Assembly: GCA_016219165.1 (NCBI GenBank)
Contig: JACRCB010000188.1
Span: 1 to 6,244, forward strand
DNA from: Deltaproteobacteria bacterium
Lineage (GTDB): Bacteria > Desulfobacterota > GWC2-55-46 > DRQE01
Length of the DNA stretch: 6,244 bases
Direction of reading: 5' to 3'
Part shown: in pieces, positions 1 through 6,197 of the stretch
Numbering within the stretch: position 1 is the stretch's first letter
Layout of the letters: every line of letters begins with the position of its first letter
The notes under the pieces: model-generated
Told to the model about the DNA's origin: nothing
Seen by the model: the letters and a program-made list of their open reading frames with translations, nothing else
The model's database searches: none
Translations under genes and position numbers: made by a program

Positions 1-780
1 AGGGAGGCGGGGCTTAGAAATCTCGAACGCGAGATAGCCTCCCTCTGCAGGAAGGTCGCAAAGAAGGCGGCGGCGGGGAAGAAAGAGCCGACCGCAATCA
101 CGCCGGAAAATCTCCACGAATACCTCGGGGTAGTCAAATTCCTGCCCGAGGCGGAGCAGGAGCGGGATGAAATCGGGGTGGCCACGGGGCTCGCATGGAC
201 GCCCGTCGGAGGAGAGATACTCTACATAGAGGCTACGACGATGAAAGGCAAGGGGCAACTTACCCTTACCGGACATCTGGGAGAGGTTATGAAGGAGAGC
301 GCCCAGGCCGCCTTAAGTTATGCGAGGACAAAGGCAAAGGACTTCGGCCTGAGCGAGGATTTCTATAAAAACATGGATATCCATGTGCATGTCCCGGCCG
401 GCGCCATCCCCAAAGACGGGCCTTCGGCCGGCATCACCATGGCAACGGCGGTTATCTCCGCCCTCACACAGATACCGGTAAATAAGGACATCGCCATGAC
501 CGGCGAGATAACGCTTCGGGGAAGTGTGCTTCCGGTCGGAGGCATAAAGGAAAAATGCCTTGCCGCGCTCCGCGCGAAAATAAAGACGGTGATACTTCCC
601 GAAAGGAACAGTAAAGACCTCGACGATATTCCGAAAAACGTAAGGGAGGGGCTCAACATTATACACGTAAAACACGTGGACGAGGTCTTGAAACTCGTTT
701 TAACGAAAAAGGAAGAAAAGGCCGGAAAAAAAGAAGAAACGCCGGCAAAATTGCACGCAAGGCCGCAAGAACGCATGTGA
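1..780 (+). CDS. lon: Lon ATP-dependent protease, C-terminal part (5' end cut off by window)
   Basis: Lon is a cytoplasmic AAA+ serine protease that unfolds and degrades damaged and regulatory proteins. The reading frame is open from base 1 and gives 259 residues. Full Lon proteins are about 800 residues, so roughly the last third is present. Visible residues 1-11 (REAGLRNLERE) match the sensor-2 helix of the AAA+ alpha-domain, followed by the NLHEYLG segment and then the protease domain from about residue 60 (TGLAWTPVGGE). The catalytic Ser lies in PKDGPSAG (codon 424-426). The catalytic Lys is the second Lys of GGIKEK (codon 553-555), 43 residues later, the same spacing as the E. coli Ser679/Lys722 dyad. 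The last ~25 residues are a Lys/Glu-rich, probably disordered tail. The GTG at 178 is internal and not a start. The gene is followed by two palindromes and then thiL on the same strand. Confidence 0.97.
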   Translation, partial: REAGLRNLEREIASLCRKVAKKAAAGKKEPTAITPENLHEYLGVVKFLPEAEQERDEIGVATGLAWTPVGGEILYIEATTMKGKGQLTLTGHLGEVMKESAQAALSYARTKAKDFGLSEDFYKNMDIHVHVPAGAIPKDGPSAGITMATAVISALTQIPVNKDIAMTGEITLRGSVLPVGGIKEKCLAALRAKIKTVILPERNSKDLDDIPKNVREGLNIIHVKHVDEVLKLVLTKKEEKAGKKEETPAKLHARPQERM

Positions 781-787
781 ACGGAAT

Positions 788-830
788 GCTCGCCGCAATC
801 CCGCCTCGTTAGAGGCGGGTCAAGGCGAGC
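788..830. repeat. Nested palindrome / REP-like hairpin downstream of lon
   Basis: The outer arms GCTCGCC (788-794) and GGCGAGC (824-830) are perfect 7-bp complements. Inside them, CCCGCCTC (800-807) and GAGGCGGG (812-819) form a perfect 8-bp stem around the tetraloop GTTA. The two stems are separated by an asymmetric internal loop (GCAAT on one side, TCAA on the other). It begins 7 bases after the lon stop. There is no T-run after the 3' arm, so it does not look like a standard intrinsic terminator. The two-stem layout with a bulge resembles REP-type extragenic palindromes. It may be such a repeat, or a 3'-end stabilising structure for lon mRNA. The structure is read directly; the function is inferred. 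Confidence 0.75.
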
Positions 831-857
831 TATATAAATGATAACTTCCTCACCGTC

Positions 858-890
858 GAAGAATCTCCGCCATTTATGGCGGAGTTCTTC
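858..890 (+). promoter_or_regulatory. Hairpin overlapping the thiL ribosome-binding site
   Basis: GAAGAA (858-863) and CTCCGCC (865-871) pair with GGCGGAG (878-884) and TTCTTC (885-890). The result is a 13-bp stem with one bulged T (864) and a 6-nt ATTTAT loop. The 3' arm carries the only good Shine-Dalgarno for the preferred thiL start, and the stem ends one base before the ATG at 892. In an mRNA that includes the whole hairpin, the ribosome site would be buried. This could be a translational switch, or a dispersed palindromic repeat that happens to supply the SD. No conserved TPP-riboswitch core is visible, so I do not call it one. Confidence 0.6.
878..884 (+). promoter_or_regulatory. Shine-Dalgarno of thiL
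   Basis: GGCGGAG contains the GGAG core and ends 7 bases before the ATG at 892. It supports 892 over the in-frame ATG at 838. The 838 start would add 18 residues encoded by the hairpin itself, with no resemblance to ThiL N-termini. Confidence 0.6.
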
Positions 891-891
891 A

Positions 892-1896
892 ATGAGACTC
901 GAAGAACTCGGCGAGGCCTCCCTCATAAGGAGGCTTAAAAAGAGATTTTCCCGGGCCAATCCCCGAATCCTCAGGGCGATAGGGGATGACACGGCTGTAA
1001 CGCTCATAGACAAAAAAAGGTGCCTTCTAACTACAACCGACACCCTCGTCGAAAGAATACACTTCAACCCCGATTACGCTCCACCCTATCACCTCGGAAG
1101 AAAGGTTGTAAGCATTTCCCTCTCCGACATAGCGGCGATGGGAGGCTCTCCGTTATTCTTCCTTGTCTCCGCGGCCATGCCTCCTCGAACGACACTTGAA
1201 TTTTTCGACGAATTCTATAAGGGGATTGAAGATTGCGCCGGTGAATTCGGGGTCTCCCTTATAGGAGGGAACACCTCGTCATCGAAAGAGATAGTGGTTA
1301 CGGGCACAATGCTCGGAGAGGCTCTGAAGGGCGAAGTCATCTACAGGAGCGGCGCCGGAAAAGGCGATGCGGTATACCTTACCGGCACCGCGGGAGACTC
1401 CGCGCTGGGGCTTAAGGTCCTTAAGGAAAGGGGCATATCCGCAGCCAAAAAGGGGCCTTTCAAGGATGCGGTGATGAGACACTTAAACCCGAAAGCCCGG
1501 GTTCGTGCGGGAATGACCATAGCGCGGAAAAAACTTGCCACCTCTATGATAGACGTAAGCGACGGGGTTCTGGCCGACTTAAGACACATCTGTGAAGAGA
1601 GCAAAACCGGGGCGAGGGTGGAGTTTGGGAGGCTGCCGCTCTCGGATGACGTCAGAGGCCACCTAAAGGAAAACCCGGCGGATTTCGAGTTCGTCCTCGC
1701 GGGCGGCGAGGACTACGAACTTTTATTCACCGCGGCCCCCGGGAAGGAAAGAGAGATTTCCGCCGCGGCTAAAGGACTCGGGCTCAGGATAACGCGGATA
1801 GGAGAGATACTGCCCCGCCGCAGCGGCATAAGTGTTGCGGGGGAAGGCGGCGCGAAAGTCCGCATAAAAAAAGAGGGCTACGAGCATTTCAGATAG
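892..1896 (+). CDS. thiL: Thiamine-monophosphate kinase ThiL
   Basis: ThiL phosphorylates thiamine monophosphate with ATP to give thiamine diphosphate (TPP), the last step of the pathway, in the cytoplasm. The product is 334 residues, normal for the family. The family motifs appear in order: AIGDDTAV (29-36), the metal/nucleotide-binding TTDTLVE (48-54), LSDIAAMGG (77-85), GGNT (125-128), YLTGTAGDSALGL (162-174), the substrate-side DVSDGV (221-226) and GGEDYELLF (271-279). These correspond to the AIRS/ThiL-fold N- and C-terminal domains. GGNT has Asn where E. coli ThiL has Asp (GGDT); Asn here also occurs in other ThiL proteins, so it is not a sign of inactivation. The start at 892 is chosen because MRLEELGEASLIRRL looks like a normal ThiL N-terminus and has an SD. 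An in-frame ATG at 838 is the alternative. The stop abuts the next gene's ATG. No other thiamine gene is present in the window. Confidence 0.95.
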   Translation: MRLEELGEASLIRRLKKRFSRANPRILRAIGDDTAVTLIDKKRCLLTTTDTLVERIHFNPDYAPPYHLGRKVVSISLSDIAAMGGSPLFFLVSAAMPPRTTLEFFDEFYKGIEDCAGEFGVSLIGGNTSSSKEIVVTGTMLGEALKGEVIYRSGAGKGDAVYLTGTAGDSALGLKVLKERGISAAKKGPFKDAVMRHLNPKARVRAGMTIARKKLATSMIDVSDGVLADLRHICEESKTGARVEFGRLPLSDDVRGHLKENPADFEFVLAGGEDYELLFTAAPGKEREISAAAKGLGLRITRIGEILPRRSGISVAGEGGAKVRIKKEGYEHFR

Positions 1897-3165
1897 ATGA
1901 AGGTGCCGGTAGGACATAAGTTCATTTTCGGGTTTCTGGCGGTGGTTGCGGCCGCGGCATTCGTTCCGGGGGTTATCGAAAACACCGCCGTGCCGGAATG
2001 GCTGCAAAGCCCGATGAGTTTCCTTGTCGCCATGGTCATAGGGCTCGTACTCGGCGAGGTGTTTACGCGGGCTTTCACAAAAGACTTCAGCCGCCTTACC
2101 CGCCTTACGCAGCGGATAAGCCGCGGGGAACTTACCCACGTGGATTCGCCGGCGCCCCCGGGAAAATTCTTTCCCGACGAAATAAACGACCTCGAGGAGG
2201 CATTACTGCTTGTATTTACAAACCTGAGGGGGCTTGTCGTCCACCTGAGGGATACGGTAAAGAACTTAACGGAGGCCCAGGCAACCCTGACGGACATAGT
2301 GGCGAAGGGACACAAGACATCCGGCGAGGTCATCACCGGCACCGGCAAGATATTCGCCGGCGCGCTGGAACAGACCCGTCACATGGAGAATACGTCCCTC
2401 ATGGTAAAAGAGGTTTCGCAGATGGCGGATGCGGCGGCGTCAAAGGTAAGAGATACCGCAGCGGCATCCGAGAAGGTGAACACCATGGTGCACCGGGGGG
2501 TTGCAAACGCAACAAGCGCGATAGAAAAGATGGAGGCGATTTTCACCGGGACCGACAGGACCGAACAGGCGGCAACGAGACTCAAGGAAAAACTCGGAGA
2601 GGTGCCTAAGATACTCGATGTTATAACCCACATATCGAGACAGACCGACCTCATTGCCATCAACGCCACGATAGAGGCGAGCAAGGCCGGAGAGCACGGG
2701 CGGGGGTTTGCGCTCGTTGCCGAAGAGGTCAGGAGGTTTGCCGACAATACCGCAAAAAGTGTGGAGGACGTATCCATAATAGTGCGGGAACTTAAGACGG
2801 AGGTCGCGGGGGTGGTGGAGACGGCCCACCATGGGGTTGCGTCGGTTAAAGAGGGCAGAGACGATATAAGAAAGATACGGGACATCCTCTCCACCATATC
2901 GGATTACACATCCGAGGTCGCCCGCCAAGCGGGCGTCATACTCGAACTTACGGAGAAACAGAAGGGAAAGGCTGAAAAGGCGGTTTCCATAAGCGAAGAG
3001 GTGGCAAATATCGCGCGTGAAAACCTCTCCTCCACGGAAAAGGTGGACAACGCAGTCGAAAAGCACTCCGCGGCGATGGAAGAGGCGGTTTCGGCCTCTA
3101 AAAAACTCTCCAAACTCTCGGGGGAATTGAAGAACGTGGTTTCGAAATTCACGCTGGATCCCTGA
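1897..3165 (+). CDS. Methyl-accepting chemotaxis protein without a periplasmic sensor domain
   Basis: This is a chemoreceptor of 422 residues that would control CheA through CheW at the inner membrane. A short N-terminus leads to a hydrophobic segment at about 9-27 and a second at about 41-59. They are joined by only ~13 residues (IENTAVPEWLQSP), far too few for a ligand-binding domain. A HAMP-like segment follows (about 60-118, including SRLTRLTQRISRGEL). The rest is a long helical signalling hairpin. Its conserved tip is at about 245-282 (ISRQTDLIAINATIEASKAGEHGRGFALVAEEVRR in two overlapping parts), centred on Glu266. The arms on each side of the tip are about 150 residues, which would suit one of the longer heptad classes such as 44H. 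There is no C-terminal NWETF-type pentapeptide for CheR/CheB docking. The ATG follows the thiL TAG with no gap and has no good SD at normal spacing, so translation probably depends on coupling to thiL. Confidence 0.93.
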   Translation: MKVPVGHKFIFGFLAVVAAAAFVPGVIENTAVPEWLQSPMSFLVAMVIGLVLGEVFTRAFTKDFSRLTRLTQRISRGELTHVDSPAPPGKFFPDEINDLEEALLLVFTNLRGLVVHLRDTVKNLTEAQATLTDIVAKGHKTSGEVITGTGKIFAGALEQTRHMENTSLMVKEVSQMADAAASKVRDTAAASEKVNTMVHRGVANATSAIEKMEAIFTGTDRTEQAATRLKEKLGEVPKILDVITHISRQTDLIAINATIEASKAGEHGRGFALVAEEVRRFADNTAKSVEDVSIIVRELKTEVAGVVETAHHGVASVKEGRDDIRKIRDILSTISDYTSEVARQAGVILELTEKQKGKAEKAVSISEEVANIARENLSSTEKVDNAVEKHSAAMEEAVSASKKLSKLSGELKNVVSKFTLDP

Positions 3166-3204
3166 GGGAAACTTTTTCGGGCGCCGGAGATAACGTTTTT
3201 CCCG

Positions 3205-3289
3205 GGCCTCTGCACCCAGCACCACTTTGGACACGTTGGCTTTGAATGTTATGCAGGAAGTCCTGTCAAAAGTGGTGCTGGGCAAGGCC
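3205..3289. repeat. Long imperfect palindrome between the receptor gene and cheW
   Basis: The core arms CCCAGCACCACTTTGGACA (3215-3233) and TGTCAAAAGTGGTGCTGGG (3264-3282) are complementary at 18 of 19 positions (the mismatch is G3229 with A3268) and flank a 30-nt spacer. With small bulges, pairing extends outward through GGCCT..TG (3205-3212) and CAAGGCC (3283-3289). There is no T-run after the 3' arm. A near-perfect 19-bp inverted repeat of this kind is typical of the terminal repeats of a very small non-autonomous transposable element (MITE-like) or of a dispersed intergenic palindrome. It could also act as a transcript-processing or attenuating hairpin inside the operon. I see no clear target-site duplication. 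The remainder of the 3166-3327 gap holds nothing else I can name. Confidence 0.7.
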
Positions 3290-3327
3290 ATATCTTCGCC
3301 CCTTAAGTCTTAAAGAGCGGAAAATAT

Positions 3328-3789
3328 ATGGAAGACGGATTGCTGTTCGAGGTTGAAGGAAAACGCTTATGCCTCGAACTTAAGAGTGTAGAATGTGTTG
3401 TCGAGAGGGAAAAGGTCTTTTTTGTCCCCGGGAAAAGGCCCCCGGTGGAGGGGATAATCACGCACAGGGGAGAGATGGTTGCGGTGGTAAGCCTCGAACG
3501 CATCTATGGAACCGGGGAAACTGGGGAAGCGAGGGGGACGAGCGGGGGGAATGACGAAGGCCCCTGCACCATCGTGATAGCGAGAGAGGGGGCCAGGGCT
3601 CTGGGGCTCAGTGTCAAAAGGAAAAGGGTTTCTTTTTTGTGGAAGGAAGACTTTGAAAACATGAGATTCCGGGCCCAACCGGGTAGATTCTCAAAGGGAA
3701 GCATCGAATTCGGCGGAATCCTTGCCGAGGCGATAGATTGCCTCGCCATCTATAACGAGGTATCGAGCATATTGTCGCAAAACTCCTGA
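3328..3789 (+). CDS. cheW: CheW-like chemotaxis coupling protein
   Basis: CheW is the cytoplasmic scaffold that bridges chemoreceptor tips and the CheA P5 domain. The product is 153 residues and begins directly at the first beta strand (MEDGLLFEVEGKRLCLELKSVECVV). The family's central motif is present as VEGIITHRGEMVAVVSLERI (40-59), equivalent to the usual G-x-I-x-x-R-G-x-x-V-P-V-x-D-L. The second half (IVIAREGARALGLSVKRKRVSFLW, about 82-105) corresponds to the strand around the common 'G-l-x-V-D-x-V' region, although the acidic residue usually found there is replaced by a KRKR stretch. A Gly/Thr/Glu-rich loop at about 61-79 looks like an insertion. The SD is weak (GAGCGG at 3315-3320, 7 bases before ATG). 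Divergence from canonical CheW is substantial, so the gene could be a CheW paralogue dedicated to this receptor. CheA starts 17 bases after its stop. Confidence 0.85.
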   Translation: MEDGLLFEVEGKRLCLELKSVECVVEREKVFFVPGKRPPVEGIITHRGEMVAVVSLERIYGTGETGEARGTSGGNDEGPCTIVIAREGARALGLSVKRKRVSFLWKEDFENMRFRAQPGRFSKGSIEFGGILAEAIDCLAIYNEVSSILSQNS

Positions 3790-3806
3790 CCTGCATGGGG
3801 CGCGGC

Positions 3807-5444
3807 ATGGACGATTCACGCTACAAGGCAATCTTTCTTCAGGAAACGCACGAACGCCTTTCGGGCATAGAGAAGGGGCTTCTCGAACTCGAATCCAACC
3901 CCCAAGACCCCGCCGCCATAGACAAACTCTTCAGGCACTACCATTCCATAAAAGGCATGTGCTCTTCCATGGGTTATGAAGCGATGAAAGAGTTTTCCCA
4001 TGCGCAGGAAGACCTTCTCAACAGGTTGAGGAAAACCGGCGAACCGGCAACAACACAGATGATTTCAACCCTTCTCTCCTCCCTCGACGCATTGAAGGAC
4101 ATGACGAGGCGGATTGAGGATGGCCTCCCCCTTGAAGGAATCCCCCTCGCTCCCCTCATAAAAAAGATAAAAGAATTCGCCGCCCCGGAAAAAATCACCC
4201 GGGAAGAAACCCCGGCGCGGGGCACCCCATCCGCGCTCCCCCTTGCGCAGGGCGGGCAAACGGAAAAAGAGACCCCGCCCCTGATAAGCCTCCCTAACAT
4301 AATGAAGGTCCCAGCCGGGGTCTTCGATGAACTTTTGAGAATCACCGGGGACCTTCTTACAACCCTTTCCTCCCTAAAGGGCGTTTCAGCCCGCTCGATG
4401 TCCATAGAACTCAAAGAGAAGGTGCACTCCCTCGACAACTCTATCGAGGAACTCCGCTCGGAAATACTCGGGGCCCGGATGCTGCCTTTTTCCACCCTCG
4501 TGGAAGGGCTTCCGAGGATTGTCAGGGATATATCGGTAAAAAACGCAAAAGAGGCGGAACTTAAGGTGGAGGGGATTGAGGAGCGCCTCGACAGAGGCGT
4601 GCTTGAATCCATGGCCGACCCGCTCGTGCATCTTGTAAGGAATGCGGTTGACCACGGCATAGAAACCCCCTCGATACGAAGGCTTGCCGGCAAGACGGCG
4701 AAGGGGACGATAACCGTAGGGTGCGAAGGAAAAAAGGAAAAGGTCGTTATACGGGTTACGGACGACGGAGGGGGGATAGACCTGAATAAACTAAAAGAGA
4801 AGGCGCAGGAAATGGGTGTGGCAAAGGAGAATCTGGAGAGGATGGACGAAAAGGAACTTCTCCTTCTTGTATGCATGCCCGGATTATCCCTTTCTCTCTC
4901 CGTAACCGACGTATCCGGCAGGGGCGTGGGCATGGATATCGTCAGGAACGCCGTAAAAAAGTCGGGCGGGACCCTTGTTGTGGAATCCTCGCCAGAGAGA
5001 GGCACATCTGTTATAATGGAACTCCCGCGCTCTTCTTCCATCGCAAGGGTGCTCCTTGTAAGGGCCGGTCAAGAGGTCATGGGCATACCGGTCGCGGGAA
5101 TCGAAAAGGTGGTCGAGGTCAAAAAAGAGGATATGGCCGGACTGAAATACGGAGGGGAAAATATCCGTGTAAAAAGACTCGGGGAGCTTATGGGCATGGA
5201 TTCGGAAAACGGGCAAGACGTTCTTAATGTCGTTATACTCGGAGACCGCGGGACTGGGGAGTGCGGCCTCGCGGTGGAAGGGGTTCTGGGAGAGATGAGC
5301 GCGTATATGCGCCCCCTGGCCCCGCCTTTTTCAAGCGTCCGGGGTGTAACCGGATTCACCGTAATGGGGGACGGGAGGCCCGTCTTTATACTCGATACGG
5401 CGCAGTTACTTTCGCGGACCGGGGGAGGGATTTCCGGCCAATGA
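3807..5444 (+). CDS. cheA: Chemotaxis histidine kinase CheA lacking a P2 domain
   Basis: CheA is a cytoplasmic kinase that autophosphorylates on a P1 histidine under receptor control and passes phosphate to response regulators. The preferred product is 545 residues. Domains in order are: P1/HPt (about 1-105), with the phosphoacceptor His46 in HYHSIKG (codon 3942-3944); a short Pro-rich linker (about 125-165) where P2 would be; P3 dimerisation helices (about 170-245); the P4 ATPase with N-box LVHLVRNAVDHGIE (273-286), G1 DDGGGID (319-325) and G2 DVSGRGVGMDIV (368-379); and a CheW-like P5 (about 410-535). All key catalytic residues are present. An in-frame ATG at 3795 would add MGRG, but MDDSRYKAIFLQETHE is the usual kind of CheA N-terminus and GGGG lies 6 bases upstream of 3807. 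CheA proteins without P2 are known; phosphotransfer then occurs directly from P1. The stop overlaps the larB start. Confidence 0.95.
   Translation: MDDSRYKAIFLQETHERLSGIEKGLLELESNPQDPAAIDKLFRHYHSIKGMCSSMGYEAMKEFSHAQEDLLNRLRKTGEPATTQMISTLLSSLDALKDMTRRIEDGLPLEGIPLAPLIKKIKEFAAPEKITREETPARGTPSALPLAQGGQTEKETPPLISLPNIMKVPAGVFDELLRITGDLLTTLSSLKGVSARSMSIELKEKVHSLDNSIEELRSEILGARMLPFSTLVEGLPRIVRDISVKNAKEAELKVEGIEERLDRGVLESMADPLVHLVRNAVDHGIETPSIRRLAGKTAKGTITVGCEGKKEKVVIRVTDDGGGIDLNKLKEKAQEMGVAKENLERMDEKELLLLVCMPGLSLSLSVTDVSGRGVGMDIVRNAVKKSGGTLVVESSPERGTSVIMELPRSSSIARVLLVRAGQEVMGIPVAGIEKVVEVKKEDMAGLKYGGENIRVKRLGELMGMDSENGQDVLNVVILGDRGTGECGLAVEGVLGEMSAYMRPLAPPFSSVRGVTGFTVMGDGRPVFILDTAQLLSRTGGGISGQ
5424..5428 (+). 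promoter_or_regulatory. Shine-Dalgarno of larB inside cheA
   Basis: GGAGG lies within the last codons of cheA, 12 bases before the ATG at 5441. The spacing is slightly long, but together with the ATGA overlap it supports 5441 as the start by translational coupling. ATG 5450 would be 21 bases from this SD. Confidence 0.5.
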
Positions 5445-6190
5445 ACATAATGACCATTAAGGAACTCCTTAGAGACGTTCAGAGAGGAAAGATAAACCTC
5501 GAAAACGCCGTTGAAAGACTCAAGGTCCTGCCCTTTGAAGAGCTCGGATACGCAACCATTGACACGCACCGCTCCTTAAGGCACGGCTTCCCCGAGGTCA
5601 TATACGGCGAAGGCAAAAGCGCCGCCCAGATAATAGAAATCGCAAGACGGCTCTGCGGGAGGAAGGAGAATGTGCTCATTACGAGGGTCGACGAAAAAAA
5701 GGCGCGCGCCGTAAAAAAGAGATTTCCCGGCTCCGAACACAATAAGGCCGCAAGGTGCGTGTTCATAAAATCCCATCCGGTAGAAAAAACAGGCCGGGGC
5801 ACTATCGCCATAGTATGCGCCGGGACCTCCGACGTGCCCGTGGCAGAGGAGGCCTCGGTCACGGCCGAGGCGATGGGCAACCGTGTCGAGCGGCTCTATG
5901 ATGTGGGGGTTGCGGGCCTGCACAGGCTCCTCTATAAAAAGGACATACTCTTTTCGGCGAACGTACTGGTCGTCGTAGCAGGGATGGAAGGGGCCCTGCC
6001 GAGTGTCGTGGCCGGGCTCGTGGGGAGGCCCGTCGTTGCCGTGCCCACAAGCGTCGGATACGGGGCGAACCTCGGGGGGCTTACAACGATGCTCGCGATG
6101 CTCAACTCTTGCAGCGCCGGGGTAAGTGTGGTAAACATAGACAACGGGTTCGGCGCCGCATACGTTGCGAGCCTTATAAACAGGGAGTAG
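5441..6190 (+). CDS. larB: LarB, pyridinium-3,5-biscarboxylic acid mononucleotide synthase (nickel-pincer cofactor)
   Basis: LarB carboxylates and hydrolyses nicotinic acid adenine dinucleotide to pyridinium-3,5-biscarboxylic acid mononucleotide. This is the first step towards the nickel-pincer nucleotide used by lactate racemase and related LarA-type enzymes. The product is 249 residues, normal for LarB. The LarB-specific N-terminal region shows IDTHRSLRHGFPEVIYGEGK (40-59). The C-terminal PurE-like fold shows AIVCAGTSDVPVAEEA (123-138), VVVAGMEGALPSVVAGLV (177-194), AVPTSVGYGANLGGL (200-214) and VVNIDNGFGA (230-239). Cys224 in AMLNSC is the likely counterpart of the catalytic Cys of Lactiplantibacillus plantarum LarB (Cys221, recalled). 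Older annotations of this family read 'AIR carboxylase' or 'PurE-related'; the N-terminal domain argues for LarB. The open frame extends upstream inside cheA, but 5441 is the first ATG that fits the family. larC, larE and larA are not visible in the window. Confidence 0.93.
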   Translation: MNIMTIKELLRDVQRGKINLENAVERLKVLPFEELGYATIDTHRSLRHGFPEVIYGEGKSAAQIIEIARRLCGRKENVLITRVDEKKARAVKKRFPGSEHNKAARCVFIKSHPVEKTGRGTIAIVCAGTSDVPVAEEASVTAEAMGNRVERLYDVGVAGLHRLLYKKDILFSANVLVVVAGMEGALPSVVAGLVGRPVVAVPTSVGYGANLGGLTTMLAMLNSCSAGVSVVNIDNGFGAAYVASLINRE

Positions 6191-6197
6191 GACTTTT

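Noticed and set aside
745..810. Possible frameshift at the lon 3' end: the +1 frame after GCAAAA reads a basic tail (AKIARKAARTHV...) to a TAG at 808-810
   Set aside because: Lon tails are poorly conserved, and the annotated frame also ends in a plausible basic tail. Nothing in the protease core is disturbed, so there is no basis to prefer a frameshift.
788..830. Intrinsic terminator for lon
   Set aside because: The stem is strong but no T-run follows it; the next bases are TATATAAATG.
831..840. TATATAA as a -10 promoter element for thiL
   Set aside because: No convincing -35 hexamer lies at suitable spacing (that position is the GC-rich hairpin). It is too weak to list as a feature.
838..891. 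18-residue N-terminal extension of ThiL from the ATG at 838
   Set aside because: The extension is encoded largely by the hairpin, has no similarity to ThiL N-termini, and the ATG at 892 has a better SD and a family-like start.
781..891. TPP riboswitch upstream of thiL
   Set aside because: The gap is short and consists of two simple hairpins. The conserved CUGAGA and related core segments are not seen.
363..1067. 234-codon minus-strand open frame spanning the lon end and thiL start
   Set aside because: It is antisense to two well-supported genes, carries no domain motif, and covers both palindromes by chance.
3974..5041. 355-codon open frame on the minus strand opposite cheA
   Set aside because: It lies wholly within a clearly real cheA. 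Its Ser/Arg/Pro-rich low-information translation has no recognisable motif, as expected for an antisense shadow in GC-rich coding DNA.
5261..5440. 60-residue upstream extension of LarB inside cheA
   Set aside because: The extension is out-of-frame cheA sequence without LarB similarity; the family N-terminus begins at about 5441-5450.
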